64,000 nt of DNA from the NCBI RefSeq assembly GCF_003002825.1, contig NZ_PVTE01000001.1, positions 372,001 to 436,000 on the forward strand. Direction: 5' to 3'. Below, in pieces: positions 39,023 to 47,906 of the stretch. The translations under genes were made by a program, and so were the position numbers. The first letter of the stretch is position 1, and each line of letters starts with the position of its first letter. The stretch comes from Spirosoma oryzae (GTDB lineage Bacteria; Bacteroidota; Bacteroidia; Cytophagales; Spirosomataceae). Under the pieces are notes generated by a model, which saw only the letters and a program-made list of their open reading frames with translations, had not been told where the DNA came from and made no database searches.

Positions 39023-39535
39023 ATGACGAATAACCCTGCCAAACGTAACACCGACGCAGCAGCTACGCCGGAGCCTGCGTCAACGCCTGCCTCAGCCGCA
39101 GTGCAAATTTCGACTGAAGCTACTGATGATAAAGCACTTGTGTCATTGAAAGAAGCGGTAGATCCTTTATTGACGGATCTGCTATACCCAAGCGAGTCTG
39201 ACGAACCGGTCACGTTTGTGACTTGCTACCTGGCCCAGGAAGCCCCCCTAACCGAGGTGCAGATTAAGGAGTGGCAGATGGTCCCCCCATCGGTATACGT
39301 GGAGGAAGGTAGCGTTGATGATTTTTGGGCACCGGTCCTCACTGACGAAGACTGGTACGGCGACGACGAGAAAAAACGTACCGCTACCTTTCGGAAACTT
39401 AAAGCGATACTCGATGCTCAACTGACGGGTCAGCAGATATTCCGGCAGGGCAAAACCGAAATTACGGTTTACCTGCTGGGCCGCCTGACCGACGGTACCC
39501 GCGCCGGCATCCAGACGACCGTCGTGGAAAGCTGA
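39023..39535 (+). CDS. NuiA-like nuclease inhibitor family protein
   Basis: About 170 residues from ATG 39023; an upstream frame to 38936 looks non-coding. After a Thr/Ala/Pro-rich head (1-~35), the rest aligns from memory with the Anabaena NuiA inhibitor of the sugar-non-specific nuclease NucA: LLYPSESDEP, DDFWAPVLTDEDWYGDDE, FRKLKAILDAQL, GKTEITVYLLGRL and the end AGIQTTVVES. The acidic surface expected for a DNA mimic is present. No NucA-type nuclease is in the window, so this is either an orphan inhibitor or has another target. Confidence 0.8.
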   Translation: MTNNPAKRNTDAAATPEPASTPASAAVQISTEATDDKALVSLKEAVDPLLTDLLYPSESDEPVTFVTCYLAQEAPLTEVQIKEWQMVPPSVYVEEGSVDDFWAPVLTDEDWYGDDEKKRTATFRKLKAILDAQLTGQQIFRQGKTEITVYLLGRLTDGTRAGIQTTVVES

Positions 39536-39546
39536 TCCGCTTACAA

Positions 39547-39619
39547 GAAGAAAGAGGTAAGACAAAAGAAGAAAGATTGGTTTGCGCCAGTGTCTTTCTT
39601 CTTTTGTCTTACCTCTTTT
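39547..39619. repeat. Periodic-arm hairpin (7-base units) between the NuiA-like gene and rplT
   Basis: Arms 39547-39576 and 39593-39619 pair over about 25 bases. The left arm reads as purine heptads (aagaaag, aggtaag, acaaaag, aagaaag). It lies between convergent stop codons. Confidence 0.85.
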
Positions 39620-39637
39620 CTCTTACTTATAGTCTGT

Positions 39638-39982
39638 TTACTTTACCTGGTTCACAACGGCAGCAAATGCTTCCGGGTGGTTCATGGCCAGATCGGCCAG
39701 TACTTTGCGGTTGAGTTCGATGCCCGACTTGTTGAGGGCACCCATTAGGGCCGAGTACGACAGGCCATTGATGCGCGCACCGGCGTTAATCCGCTGAATC
39801 CAGAGCGAACGGAAATCGCGCTTCTTGGCACGGCGGTCACGGTAAGCGTAACCCAACCCTTTTTCGACGGCGTTCTTAGCAACCGTCCAAACATTTTTAC
39901 GCCGGCCATAATAACCTTTGGCCAGCTTCATTACTTTCTTCCGGCGTGCCCGCGAGGCAACGTGATTGACGGAACGTGGCAT
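39638..39982 (-). CDS. rplT: 50S ribosomal protein L20
   Basis: 114 residues, standard length. Basic N-terminal extension ([20 protein letters not shown]) followed by [20 protein letters not shown] and [20 protein letters not shown]. Binds 23S rRNA domain II early in large-subunit assembly. Last gene of the thrS-infC-rpmI-rplT run. Confidence 0.98.
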   Translation of the reverse strand: MPRSVNHVASRARRKKVMKLAKGYYGRRKNVWTVAKNAVEKGLGYAYRDRRAKKRDFRSLWIQRINAGARINGLSYSALMGALNKSGIELNRKVLADLAMNHPEAFAAVVNQVK

Positions 39983-40091
39983 TGTGTGTGTTGTTTTTTG
40001 ACAGCTGGCGACCAGATGAGTCGGTTCTTAGCTGGCCAGCAATCGGGTGAAACATAAACCGGGCAACTTGCCCTGCGTATTAATAGACTGA

Positions 40092-40286
40092 CTAGACGTT
40101 AAGCAGCGCCTTGATGCGGTTCTCGTCCGACTTGTTGACGGTCGTGTCGTGCACCAGATTACGCTTCTGCTTGGTGGTCTTCTTGGTCAGAATGTGGCTG
40201 TGGAAGGCGTGCTTCCGCTTGATTTTGCCGGTACCCGTCAGCTTGAAACGCTTCTTGGCAGCCGAGTTTGTTTTAACTTTTGGCAT
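40092..40286 (-). CDS. rpmI: 50S ribosomal protein L35
   Basis: 64 residues. Very basic; [20 protein letters not shown], then [20 protein letters not shown] and KRNLVH are family signatures. It is 109 bases upstream of rplT in the usual order. A terminator-like hairpin and a periodic repeat separate it from infC. Confidence 0.98.
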   Translation of the reverse strand: MPKVKTNSAAKKRFKLTGTGKIKRKHAFHSHILTKKTTKQKRNLVHDTTVNKSDENRIKALLNV

Positions 40287-40348
40287 TGTAGTAACCGCTT
40301 TAGAACAGAAATAAGTAAACAGGCCGCAAAGATACGGTTTTTTCTGTT

Positions 40349-40514
40349 GACAGGATTACAGGATTAGCAGGATTTTCATACTAGCACGAAGATGCCACTA
40401 ATTTCGGCAGATAGCCGCTGATCGTTGCTTTCCCGAAATGATCTAAATGTGAAAAATCAGCTTCATCCGTGTCATCCGCGTGCCATAAAATCCTGTCAAT
40501 CCTGTAATCCTGTC
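40349..40514. repeat. Periodic-arm inverted repeat (8/9-base units) between infC and rpmI
   Basis: Arms 40349-40376 and 40487-40514 match at 26 of 28 positions when inverted. The unit is aggatta(ca/gc) with a 9-base period. The 110-base loop contains a further pair of short repeats (tccgtgtca, tccgcgtgcc). Confidence 0.85.
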
Positions 40515-40521
40515 CATAAAA

Positions 40522-40551
40522 AACGAGCAGCCCGTTGCCAGACTGCTCGTT
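40522..40551 (-). terminator. Terminator-like hairpin after infC
   Basis: aacgagcag (40522-40530) pairs with ctgctcgtt (40543-40551). On the minus strand a run of T follows. It lies inside the usually continuous infC-rpmI-rplT operon, so it may attenuate rather than end transcription. Confidence 0.7.
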
Positions 40552-40570
40552 CACACGGGCTATACGGCCC

Positions 40571-41128
40571 TTATTTCTTTACCGTTACGACTTTGGGAGC
40601 CAGGAACATGATCATCCGCTTTCCTTCGAGTTTCGGTTCCGATTCGATCTTACCGTACTCTTCGAGGCCTTTCGAGAAACGCTCCAGCAACTGAAAACCA
40701 CGATCCTTGAAGACGATGGCCCGGCCGACGAACTGTACGTATGCCTTTACTTTCGCCCCTTCTTTCAGGAAGTTAATCGCGTGTTTCAGCTTGAACTCGA
40801 AGTCGTGATCATCGGTGTTTGGTCCGAACCGGATCTCCTTGATTACGACTTTGGTCGCGTTGGACTTGATTTCTTTCTGCTTTTTCTTCTGCTCGTACTT
40901 GAACTTGGAGTAGTCGACAATCCGGCAGACGGGTGGTACCGCGTTGGGCGATACTTCGACTAGATCGAGGTTCTGCGCTTTGGCAACCGCCTGCGCCTTG
41001 TTAACCTCGTAAATTCCCTGTTCTACATTTTCACCGACCAACCGCACTTCGCGGGCCAGAATGCGTTCGTTGACTCTGTAGGGTTCTTCAACCACGCGAC
41101 GGGGTGGTCTGCGCTGGGGTAATGCCAT
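40571..41128 (-). CDS. infC: Translation initiation factor IF-3
   Basis: 185 residues. Binds the 30S subunit, ejects non-canonical initiators and blocks premature 50S joining. N-domain YRVNERILAREVRLVGENVE, linker, C-domain KEIRFGPNTDDHDFEFKLKH. It starts at ATG, not the AUU used for autoregulation in E. coli. It follows thrS with a repeat-filled 197-base spacer. Confidence 0.97.
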   Translation of the reverse strand: MALPQRRPPRRVVEEPYRVNERILAREVRLVGENVEQGIYEVNKAQAVAKAQNLDLVEVSPNAVPPVCRIVDYSKFKYEQKKKQKEIKSNATKVVIKEIRFGPNTDDHDFEFKLKHAINFLKEGAKVKAYVQFVGRAIVFKDRGFQLLERFSKGLEEYGKIESEPKLEGKRMIMFLAPKVVTVKK

Positions 41129-41237
41129 ATAGTGTTTTTCGTGAAAAAATAGACTTTTAAAGCCGTTTTGATAACGCCGGGGGCGTTAAAAAGTTCGGGA
41201 ATGTATTGAAAATAAGCGTTTGGCGCAACTGGATGCT

Positions 41238-41317
41238 GGTATACGGTATACGGTTTTCTGTTTTTGGTAGCTGACACCTGTGTCCCTCCACATACTGAAA
41301 ACCGTATACCGTATACC
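41238..41317. repeat. Periodic-arm hairpin (7-base units) after thrS
   Basis: A perfect 21-bp stem (41238-41258 with 41297-41317) of ggtatac heptads; the last unit becomes ggttttc. It ends 9 bases before the thrS stop. Related to the element on the other side of thrS at 43322. Confidence 0.88.
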
Positions 41318-41325
41318 GATCCAAC

Positions 41326-43269
41326 TTATACCTTCACCTCCGCCTGGAAGGTTTTGATAAATTCGTCGACGGGTAGGCTACCCAGGTCACCCTGCCCCTT
41401 CCGGCGAACCGATACCAGCCCTTCGGCGGCTTCTTTCTCGCCAACGATCAGCATGTACGGCACCTTATTGACTTCGGCATCGCGGATTTTCCGGCCAATC
41501 TTCTCGTCGCGCAGGTCGACGAAACCGCGAATGTCGGCTTCCTGAAGCGTGAAGAACAACTCGTTGGCGTAGTCTTCGTACTTCTCGGAAATCGGCAGGA
41601 TCGCGATTTGATCGGGCGACAGCCACAGGGGAAAATTACCGCCGGTGTTCTCGATCAGAATCGCAATGAACCGTTCCAGCGAGCCAAACGGTGCGCGGTG
41701 GATCATCACAGGGCGGTGTTTCTGATTGTCGGCACCGATGTATTCCAGCTCGAACCGGTTCGGCAGGTTGTAATCGACCTGAATCGTACCGAGCTGCCAC
41801 CGGCGACCCAGCGCGTCGCGCACCATGAAGTCGAGTTTGGGGCCGTAGAAAGCCGCTTCGCCCAGCTCGGTTACGGTCGGCAAGCCTTTCTCAGCGGCTG
41901 CTTCGATAATCGCCGACTCCGCTTTTTCCCACAGGTCGTCGGAGCCGATGTATTTGGTTTTATTTTCCGGATCACGCAGCGACACCTGTGCGCTGTAGTC
42001 GTTGAAACCCAGCGACTTGAACACGTACAGCACCAGATCGATCACCTTCATAAACTCTTCCTTCACCTGATCGGGGCGGCAGAAGATGTGGGCGTCGTCC
42101 TGCGTAAAGCCACGCACCCGGGTCAGTCCGTGCAGTTCCCCCGACTGTTCGTAACGGTACACCGTGCCGAACTCCGCCAGACGCAGCGGCAGGTCGCGGT
42201 ACGAGCGCGGACGCGTCTTGTAAATTTCGCAGTGGTGCGGGCAGTTCATCGGCTTCAGCAGGAACTCCTCGTTTGGATCGGGCGTACGAATCGGCTGGAA
42301 CGAATCTTCGCCGTATTTCTCCCAGTGCCCCGACGTTACGTACAACTGCTTGCTACCGATATGGGGTGTCACGACGGGCGAATACCCGGCCCGCAGCTGC
42401 GCTTTTCGCAGGAAATTTTCGAGCCGTTCGCGTAGCATTGTTCCTTTCGGCAACCAGAGCGGCAAACCAGCACCCACTTTTTCGGAGAAGGCAAACAGAT
42501 CGAGTTCTTTGCCCAGCCGCCGGTGATCGCGTTTTTTGGCTTCCTCCAGCAGGTACAGGTACTCATCGAGTTCCTTCTGCTTGGGATAGGTAACGCCGTA
42601 AATGCGGGTCAGCTGCTTATTTTTTTCGTTGCCGCGCCAGTAGGCACCAGCTACGTTCATAATTTTCGCGGCCTTGATGAAGCTCGTGTTGGGAATGTGT
42701 GGCCCCCGGCACAGGTCGGTGAAATTTCCCTGCGTATAAAACGTAATGCTGCCATCTTCCAGCCCGTCGATCAGGTCGAGCTTGTAGGGGTCGGCCTTTT
42801 CTTCAAAGTAGGCAATGGCGTCGGGCTTGCTGACCGGCTTGCGCACGAAGGCTTGTTTTTGCCGGGCCAGTTCGAGCATTTTGTCTTCCAGCTTCTTAAA
42901 GTCTTCCTGCGAAAACGGCTGCCCGCCCAGATCGACGTCGTAGTAGAAGCCGGTTTCGACGGCCGGCCCGATACCCAGCTTCACGCCGGGGTACAGCGCT
43001 TCGAGTGCTTCGGCCATCAGGTGAGCCGACGAGTGCCAGAACGTTGCCTTGCCCTCGGGGTCGTTCCAGGTCAGCAGTTGTACGTTAGCGTCCGACTCGA
43101 TGGGTCGGGTCGCGTCCTGCACAACGCCGTTCACTTTGGCCGCCAGCACGTTGCGGGCCAGCCCTTCGCTGATTTGGGTGGCGATATCCAGCCCGGTCGA
43201 GCCCTTTGGATACTGCCTTACGCTCCCATCGGGCAGCGTCACGCGGATTTGTTCGTCCTGCGCAATCAT
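41326..43269 (-). CDS. thrS: Threonyl-tRNA synthetase
   Basis: 647 residues. A TGS domain (1-~65), then the editing domain with [11 protein letters not shown], the class II catalytic core (motif 2 region [20 protein letters not shown], motif 3 [15 protein letters not shown]) and the anticodon-binding domain. Charges tRNA-Thr and deacylates Ser-tRNA-Thr. First in the run with infC, rpmI and rplT, but framed on both sides by 7-base-period hairpins. No T-box leader is seen upstream. Confidence 0.98.
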   Translation of the reverse strand: MIAQDEQIRVTLPDGSVRQYPKGSTGLDIATQISEGLARNVLAAKVNGVVQDATRPIESDANVQLLTWNDPEGKATFWHSSAHLMAEALEALYPGVKLGIGPAVETGFYYDVDLGGQPFSQEDFKKLEDKMLELARQKQAFVRKPVSKPDAIAYFEEKADPYKLDLIDGLEDGSITFYTQGNFTDLCRGPHIPNTSFIKAAKIMNVAGAYWRGNEKNKQLTRIYGVTYPKQKELDEYLYLLEEAKKRDHRRLGKELDLFAFSEKVGAGLPLWLPKGTMLRERLENFLRKAQLRAGYSPVVTPHIGSKQLYVTSGHWEKYGEDSFQPIRTPDPNEEFLLKPMNCPHHCEIYKTRPRSYRDLPLRLAEFGTVYRYEQSGELHGLTRVRGFTQDDAHIFCRPDQVKEEFMKVIDLVLYVFKSLGFNDYSAQVSLRDPENKTKYIGSDDLWEKAESAIIEAAAEKGLPTVTELGEAAFYGPKLDFMVRDALGRRWQLGTIQVDYNLPNRFELEYIGADNQKHRPVMIHRAPFGSLERFIAILIENTGGNFPLWLSPDQIAILPISEKYEDYANELFFTLQEADIRGFVDLRDEKIGRKIRDAEVNKVPYMLIVGEKEAAEGLVSVRRKGQGDLGSLPVDEFIKTFQAEVKV

Positions 43270-43321
43270 AACTTGGTTGGTTGTTAAAAGATACCCACCG
43301 CCCGCCTACAACTGCGGACAG

Positions 43322-43409
43322 CTTACCGTTTGGTTTTCGGTATACAGTTTTCGGTTCACTGTTCGCGACGCACGCGTCAGCCACCGTAAACTGAAAACCG
43401 TGAACCATA
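43322..43409. repeat. Periodic-arm inverted repeat (7-base units) before thrS
   Basis: A degenerate member of the ggttttc / gaaaacc heptad family; arms around 43327-43358 and 43383-43409 pair imperfectly (about 12 of 17 in the core). It fills the spacer between the thrS start and the TPR lipoprotein stop. Confidence 0.65.
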
Positions 43410-43413
43410 CACT

Positions 43414-44691
43414 TTAATTCGGCCCGAGTGGCTTGACGGCCCGGCGAAGCGAATCACTGCCACCGCCGATTTCCCTTGTTTTGGGCGCAATGGTCGAAAT
43501 GCGAACGCGGGTCGTGTCGAGTCGGGTCCGTTCGCGGTTATCGCTAGCGGCTTTCTCGGTCGAATTGGGCAAAAATACAGGGTTATATTGGTTTTGGTAC
43601 TGTCGGCGTTGCGAACGCCACAAACCAGCGGTGGCCTGCCGGTCGCCGACGTTGAGTTTTGTCGCTTTGCTGTACGCAGCCACGGCTAGGTCGTACTGCC
43701 CCATCTGCTCGTGACAGTAGCCGATATACGTATCGATGCGCGGGAACTGCGGACGCAGTTGCTGCACCCGCTGGTAATCGGCCAGGGCTGCGTAGTAGTT
43801 GCGAAAGCGCTGGTTGATCAGCCCCGACTGAAAATAAGCCTGGTAATAGCCCGGCTGCAACTGGATGACCCGCTGATAACATTGCTGCGCGCTGTCGAGC
43901 CGACCGGCCGTGTGGTAGATCAGTCCCCGGCTGTACTGAAGCCGGGCGTTCTGGGGGAAGTACTGCACGGCCCGCGTGATGTAATTCAGGGCCGAATACA
44001 AATCCCGGCGGGTCCGGTAAATCGACGCCAGTTGATTATATGTTTCCAGGTAGCGCGGTTTCAGCCGAAGTGACTGCTCGTACAAGCTGACCGCCTGCGC
44101 CGTATCGCCGGTGCGGGCCGCCATCAGTCCCCGAAAAAAATACGCTTCACCATCATACGGAGCCATTTGCAGGGCGCGAGCCAGAAACAGCCGAGCCTTA
44201 TCGAACTGGTTCTGCTGCTGCAACAAGTCACCCTGCAAGGTGTACAGCTCGGGCGTATTAACTCCCAGTATTTCAGCCCGTTGCGCATTTTCCAGCGCTT
44301 TGTCGGGCTGTTGCCGATCGCGCAGGATTTGGGCCCGCGTCAAATAAAAGCTACCGACGTCACCATCCCGGCTGATCGCTTCGTTGATATCGTCCAGCGC
44401 ATCAGCCTCCCGGCCCATCGCCAGGTAGATAGCCGCCCGTTTGGCATAGGCCGTCGGCGACGACGATTGATTGATGGCCCGTGTCAGGGCACGTAGCGCA
44501 CCCGCCGTCCGGCTGCTGTCGCCGGGTTTTGGATAATCCGGAATGTACGCCCCCCGCTGCTCGTCGGAGGTGCAGGAGATAATTAATGACAGAATGATTG
44601 AATAATAGAATGATTGAGTGGCTAACCAACGTAATCGTTTGCTCAGCCACTGATAATACATTCTAATCTCGTTCGTTATCAATATTTTCAT
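43414..44691 (-). CDS. TPR lipoprotein with repeat-encoded signal peptide
   Basis: 425 residues. The lipobox LIISC places the acylated Cys near residue 40. About nine TPR units follow (AYAKRAAIYLAMGREADALD, LYTLQGDLLQQQNQFDKARL, YLETYNQLASIYRTRRDLYS). The tail (~370-425) is Arg/Ser/Thr-rich. The codons for the hydrophobic signal (SFYYSIILSLIIS) are made of the gaatgatt octamer repeat that is mirrored beyond the start codon, so mRNA around the start can fold. ATG 44691 is used; a second Met is at residue 11. Confidence 0.85.
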   Translation of the reverse strand: MKILITNEIRMYYQWLSKRLRWLATQSFYYSIILSLIISCTSDEQRGAYIPDYPKPGDSSRTAGALRALTRAINQSSSPTAYAKRAAIYLAMGREADALDDINEAISRDGDVGSFYLTRAQILRDRQQPDKALENAQRAEILGVNTPELYTLQGDLLQQQNQFDKARLFLARALQMAPYDGEAYFFRGLMAARTGDTAQAVSLYEQSLRLKPRYLETYNQLASIYRTRRDLYSALNYITRAVQYFPQNARLQYSRGLIYHTAGRLDSAQQCYQRVIQLQPGYYQAYFQSGLINQRFRNYYAALADYQRVQQLRPQFPRIDTYIGYCHEQMGQYDLAVAAYSKATKLNVGDRQATAGLWRSQRRQYQNQYNPVFLPNSTEKAASDNRERTRLDTTRVRISTIAPKTREIGGGSDSLRRAVKPLGPN

Positions 44692-44717
44692 TCAATCAGT
44701 CTATCATTCAATCAGTC
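44591..44717. repeat. Periodic-arm inverted repeat (8-base units) spanning the TPR lipoprotein start
   Basis: Left arm 44591-44620 lies inside the lipoprotein signal codons. Right arm 44689-44717 covers the start codon and the stop codon of the upstream methyltransferase gene. The arms match at about 24 of 28 positions when inverted. The unit is cattcaat/cagtctat. Confidence 0.82.
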
Positions 44718-45611
44718 AACACTGACCGATGTGAACCGAAAAAACACGCCCAGCGGCAGGCGTTTGTTGAACGTGTCGGCCAGATACAGTTCCCCCGATT
44801 CTGCATTCGGGACGTTGCCGAAGAGCTGCGCCATCAGGTTGTCGACGATGAGCGACGAGAAACCGAGCGAATACAGATTGATGATAAAAAAGAAATCGTC
44901 GCCGTCGAGCAAATCGGCGCAGGCACCCAGTAGCTCGTAAATCTGCTCTTCGAGCACCCATTTTTCGCCATCAGGTCCACGACCATAAGCGGGCGGGTCC
45001 AGAATAATGCCGTTGTAGCGGTTGCCCCGGCGCACTTCACGACGAACGAATTTCACGGCATCTTCAACGACCCAGCGAATGTTGTCGAGTTCGCTGTAGT
45101 CCATGTTTTCGCGCGCCCAGCTGATTACCGGCTTCACCGCGTCGACGTGCGTAACGTCGGCACCGGCCTGCCGGGCCGCCAGTGAAGCGCCACCTGTGTA
45201 CGCAAACAAATTCAATACGCGTGGCCGCTCGGTGGTCTTTTTCATCGCCGACACGGCATCGTATATATACGCCCAGTTGTTGGCCTGCTCGGGAAAAATC
45301 CCGACGTGCTTGAAGGTCGTCAACGCCAGTTTGAACGTCAGGTCCAGGCCCTGCTGCTGAAACCGGACTTGCCAGGGATCACGCATACCGGGTTTCACCT
45401 GCCAGTCGCCCCGCTCAGGGGAACTGCGGTCGCGCCGAAAGGTAGCGTGGGCACGGTCCGCCCATTCGTCGTCGGAGAGTGACTTACGCCAGACAGCCTG
45501 CGGTTCAGGCCGGGCCAGTACGTACTCGCCAAAGCGTTCGAGTTTATAAAAATCGCCGGAATCGATCAGCTCGTAAGCCGACCAGGGCGCGGGGGTAATC
45601 AGACTAATCAT
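44712..45611 (-). CDS. Class I SAM-dependent methyltransferase (rRNA-type)
   Basis: 299 residues. A beta-rich N-terminal third precedes a Rossmann domain with motif I VLNLFAYTGGASLAARQAGA (~131-150), then VTHVDAVKP, DAVKFVRREVRRG and the catalytic-loop motif ILDPPAYGRG (~205-214). This layout resembles RlmI/RlmK-type and related large-subunit rRNA methyltransferases, although the PUA domain is not evident. Target base unknown. Both flanks carry 8-base-period hairpins of one family. Confidence 0.83.
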   Translation of the reverse strand: MISLITPAPWSAYELIDSGDFYKLERFGEYVLARPEPQAVWRKSLSDDEWADRAHATFRRDRSSPERGDWQVKPGMRDPWQVRFQQQGLDLTFKLALTTFKHVGIFPEQANNWAYIYDAVSAMKKTTERPRVLNLFAYTGGASLAARQAGADVTHVDAVKPVISWARENMDYSELDNIRWVVEDAVKFVRREVRRGNRYNGIILDPPAYGRGPDGEKWVLEEQIYELLGACADLLDGDDFFFIINLYSLGFSSLIVDNLMAQLFGNVPNAESGELYLADTFNKRLPLGVFFRFTSVSVD

Positions 45612-45624
45612 ACTTATTGAATGG

Positions 45625-45706
45625 TTGAGTGATTGAGTGATTGAGTGATCCGCCTTCGCTACGGGTGCGTCAGCTTAATCAATCACTCAATCACTCAATC
45701 ACTCAA
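45625..45706. repeat. Periodic-arm hairpin (8-base units) upstream of the methyltransferase gene
   Basis: A perfect 25-bp stem (45625-45649 with 45682-45706) of ttgagtga octamers with a 32-base loop. Related to the element at 44591, on the other side of the methyltransferase gene. Confidence 0.9.
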
Positions 45707-45857
45707 TGCGTGCAAAGGTACGCAATTCGGCCCGTTCGGCGACAGTTCATCAGGGTGGTTAACCGTTCGGCGTAAAACGGCGTTGCTGATATGCAGGGAA
45801 CCTTGTAACATTGCTCAGGCTTTCACCAACCGGGTTTCACCGGCACCGATTGACATC

Positions 45858-46598
45858 ATGTCCGACCAAGAATCATCACTGGGAAATCGCATTCTGCGCT
45901 TTTTTATCAAGGAGGAAGATCCGGCGTCGACCGCTACAGGAACACCGCCGACGACCAGCGCAGCCCCACCCCGGCCGGCACCGACGGAAGCGCCGGCCCC
46001 GACACCAGCGTCAGCTGCGTCCACGGCCAGCTCCCAGACAGGCCGTTCCAATTCCGCTTCACCGGGATCGGGCAACCTCGACCCAAAATTCGCGGAGCAT
46101 CTGGCGAACGTACTGGCGCAGAACAACCCGCCCGGCCCCGATTATTTCGAGTTCCGCGAGACGCTTAAAAGCCTGACGAACTTAGGCTTACCGGAAGACA
46201 AGCAGTTTCAGGCAGCCTGGGCCAGTTTCAAAGCGCTCGGTGGGCCGGCCGACATCGGTGTCCTGACGAGAACCGCGAATCAGTACGTCGCGGCTTTGCA
46301 GAAAGACCGGGATGGGTTTACCAGAAGTGTGGATGCCGCACTGACCGAGCGCGTTGGCGGACTGGAGAATGAGCAGCAGCGACTGCAGGCCGAAAACGAC
46401 GCGCTGACCCGACAAGTACAGGAAATCGAGCAGAAACGGGCGGCCAATACCGAACGATTGCAGGCGATCACCGGGGAAATGAGCGAGCAGGGGGCCAAGA
46501 TTCGGCAAAACCAGCAGAATTACGAAACGACCTACGCTCATTTCGTCGAACAGATCAACGACGATATTCGTAAACTGACACAGTATCTGAAGTTGTAA
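45858..46598 (+). CDS. Cytosolic coiled-coil protein of a three-gene module, function unknown
   Basis: About 246 residues from ATG 45858 (MSDQESSLGNRILRFFIKEE); an open frame upstream overlaps a repeat and looks non-coding. A Pro/Ala/Thr/Ser-rich linker (~22-75) leads to a helical domain (DPKFAEHLANVLAQNNPPGP; DYFEFRETLKSLTNLGLPED). A long coiled-coil follows at ~150-230 (LENEQQRLQAENDALTRQVQ). No signal or membrane segment. First of three co-directional genes with the membrane coiled-coil protein and a membrane-anchored Ppx/GppA-like protein. I do not recognise a family. Confidence 0.82.
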   Translation: MSDQESSLGNRILRFFIKEEDPASTATGTPPTTSAAPPRPAPTEAPAPTPASAASTASSQTGRSNSASPGSGNLDPKFAEHLANVLAQNNPPGPDYFEFRETLKSLTNLGLPEDKQFQAAWASFKALGGPADIGVLTRTANQYVAALQKDRDGFTRSVDAALTERVGGLENEQQRLQAENDALTRQVQEIEQKRAANTERLQAITGEMSEQGAKIRQNQQNYETTYAHFVEQINDDIRKLTQYLKL

Positions 46599-46606
46599 AG
46601 TTTTCG

Positions 46607-46738
46607 AAGTTATAAAGTCGTAAAGTTATAAAGTTGCTACCTCATGCGGCTACCGCCGGATGAACTGACGCGCCAGCCAACTATACAACTTTACGACTAT
46701 CCAACTCTATAACTTTACGGCCATCCAACTTTACAACG
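46607..46738. repeat. Periodic-arm inverted repeat (8-base units) between first and second module genes
   Basis: The left arm is aagttata/aagtcgta octamers (46607-46636). The right arm is a longer series of tacaactt/tacgacta units (46687-46738). The best stem pairs 46619-46636 with 46702-46719 (17 of 18). Confidence 0.85.
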
Positions 46739-46755
46739 ATAAAACTTCATTCCCC

Positions 46756-47787
46756 ATGGCAACACCTGATTTTTCGCAGATCGGCGGCAACACGGAGTCC
46801 GACAAAAAATCGTTCTGGAGCCGCCCCGAGGGCATTTTCGGCATGATCGTGCTGGCGGCAATCGCTGGTTTCGGTTTCCTGCACCTCAACGATATTCTTG
46901 AATTCCTTATCCGGGCAACGAGCAACATTCTCGAACTATCGCTGCTCCTGGGCGCGCTGGGCGTACTGATCTTCCTGTTTACCAGCAAGGACGTACGTAC
47001 GGCCGTCTTTTTTCTCTTCAAATCGCTGATGCGCAGCATCACGGGCACGGTCATCCAGCTGAACCCGATTGCGATCATGAAAATCTACGTGCAGGATCTG
47101 AAAGACAAGCGGCAGAAAATGCAGGGGCAGATCGATACATTGGCCGGTCAGCTCGTGAAACTCAACAAGAAGATCAACGAGAACAACGAGTCGATCAAGC
47201 AGAAATTCGCCGAAGCCAACAAGGCCAGCAGCCTCAGCGACCGCCCCGGCATGAAAGAGCAGGCCCAGCTGGCCACGATTGAAGGGGCCGGCTTGCAGGA
47301 GATGAACGAAAAGCTGGCTCCGCTGCAACGCAACATGAAAATGGTGCTGGCCTTCATGGAAAAAGTTAACCAGAGCGCCGACTACATCATCAAGGAAACC
47401 GAGATTAAAGTCCGGCTGAAAGAAACGGAGTATCAGATCGTCAAGGAAAGCTCGAACGCGCTGAAAACCGCCGTCAGCATCTTCAAGGGCGACCCCGACA
47501 AGCGGTTCTACTTCGACGAGTCGATGGAATACATCCAGGACGACATGAGCAAAAAACTCGGCGAGATGAAGCGGGCCATGGACCTGTCGATGGATTTCAT
47601 CAATGGCGTCGATATTCAGAACGGAGTGTTGTCGGACAAAGGACAGGCGCTGCTGGAAGCCTACAACAAAGGTGAGTTTGGGCTGATTCAAACCGACACC
47701 AACGCAGCACCCAACCCCATCACGGCCCCGCAGCCGGGTCAGATCAATCCCCCCAAAGACGCCGGCTACCGGAATTTGTTAGACTAA
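46756..47787 (+). CDS. Membrane-anchored coiled-coil protein of the module, function unknown
   Basis: 343 residues. Two or three hydrophobic segments lie at ~27-43, ~59-77 and possibly ~81-95. A long charged coiled-coil domain (~105-290) follows, with IYVQDLKDKRQKMQGQIDTL and LVKLNKKINENNESIKQKFA. The general shape recalls PspA/IM30-type membrane-stress proteins, but that is only a resemblance of composition. The tail is Asn/Pro-rich and ends KDAGYRNLLD. Spacers on both sides hold hairpins of one octamer family, and the Ppx/GppA-like gene follows. Confidence 0.82.
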   Translation: MATPDFSQIGGNTESDKKSFWSRPEGIFGMIVLAAIAGFGFLHLNDILEFLIRATSNILELSLLLGALGVLIFLFTSKDVRTAVFFLFKSLMRSITGTVIQLNPIAIMKIYVQDLKDKRQKMQGQIDTLAGQLVKLNKKINENNESIKQKFAEANKASSLSDRPGMKEQAQLATIEGAGLQEMNEKLAPLQRNMKMVLAFMEKVNQSADYIIKETEIKVRLKETEYQIVKESSNALKTAVSIFKGDPDKRFYFDESMEYIQDDMSKKLGEMKRAMDLSMDFINGVDIQNGVLSDKGQALLEAYNKGEFGLIQTDTNAAPNPITAPQPGQINPPKDAGYRNLLD

Positions 47788-47882
47788 AGTTGTAGCGTTA
47801 TAGAGTCGTAAAGTTATAAAGTTGGCTAGCGCGTTCTGGCTGACGCCGGATGGAAACTTTACGACTCTATAACGCTACAACT
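47788..47882. repeat. Periodic-arm hairpin (8-base units) between second and third module genes
   Basis: A perfect 28-bp stem (47788-47815 with 47855-47882). The loop shares gccggatg and nearby bases with the loop of the element at 46607, so the two are related by duplication. Confidence 0.92.
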
Positions 47883-47906
47883 ATAAAACCTCACAACTAC
47901 AAACAT

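Noticed and set aside
40349..40514. Mobile element (MITE) between infC and rpmI
   Set aside because: No target-site duplication, no terminal motif shared with another copy in the window, and arms are periodic like the other spacer elements.
43270..43413. T-box or other leader controlling thrS
   Set aside because: No T-box sequence or specifier hairpin; the spacer is filled by the periodic repeat and the system is not expected in this phylum.
46756..47787. PspA/IM30 family assignment for the membrane coiled-coil protein
   Set aside because: Only coiled-coil composition and length agree; PspA lacks multiple membrane helices.
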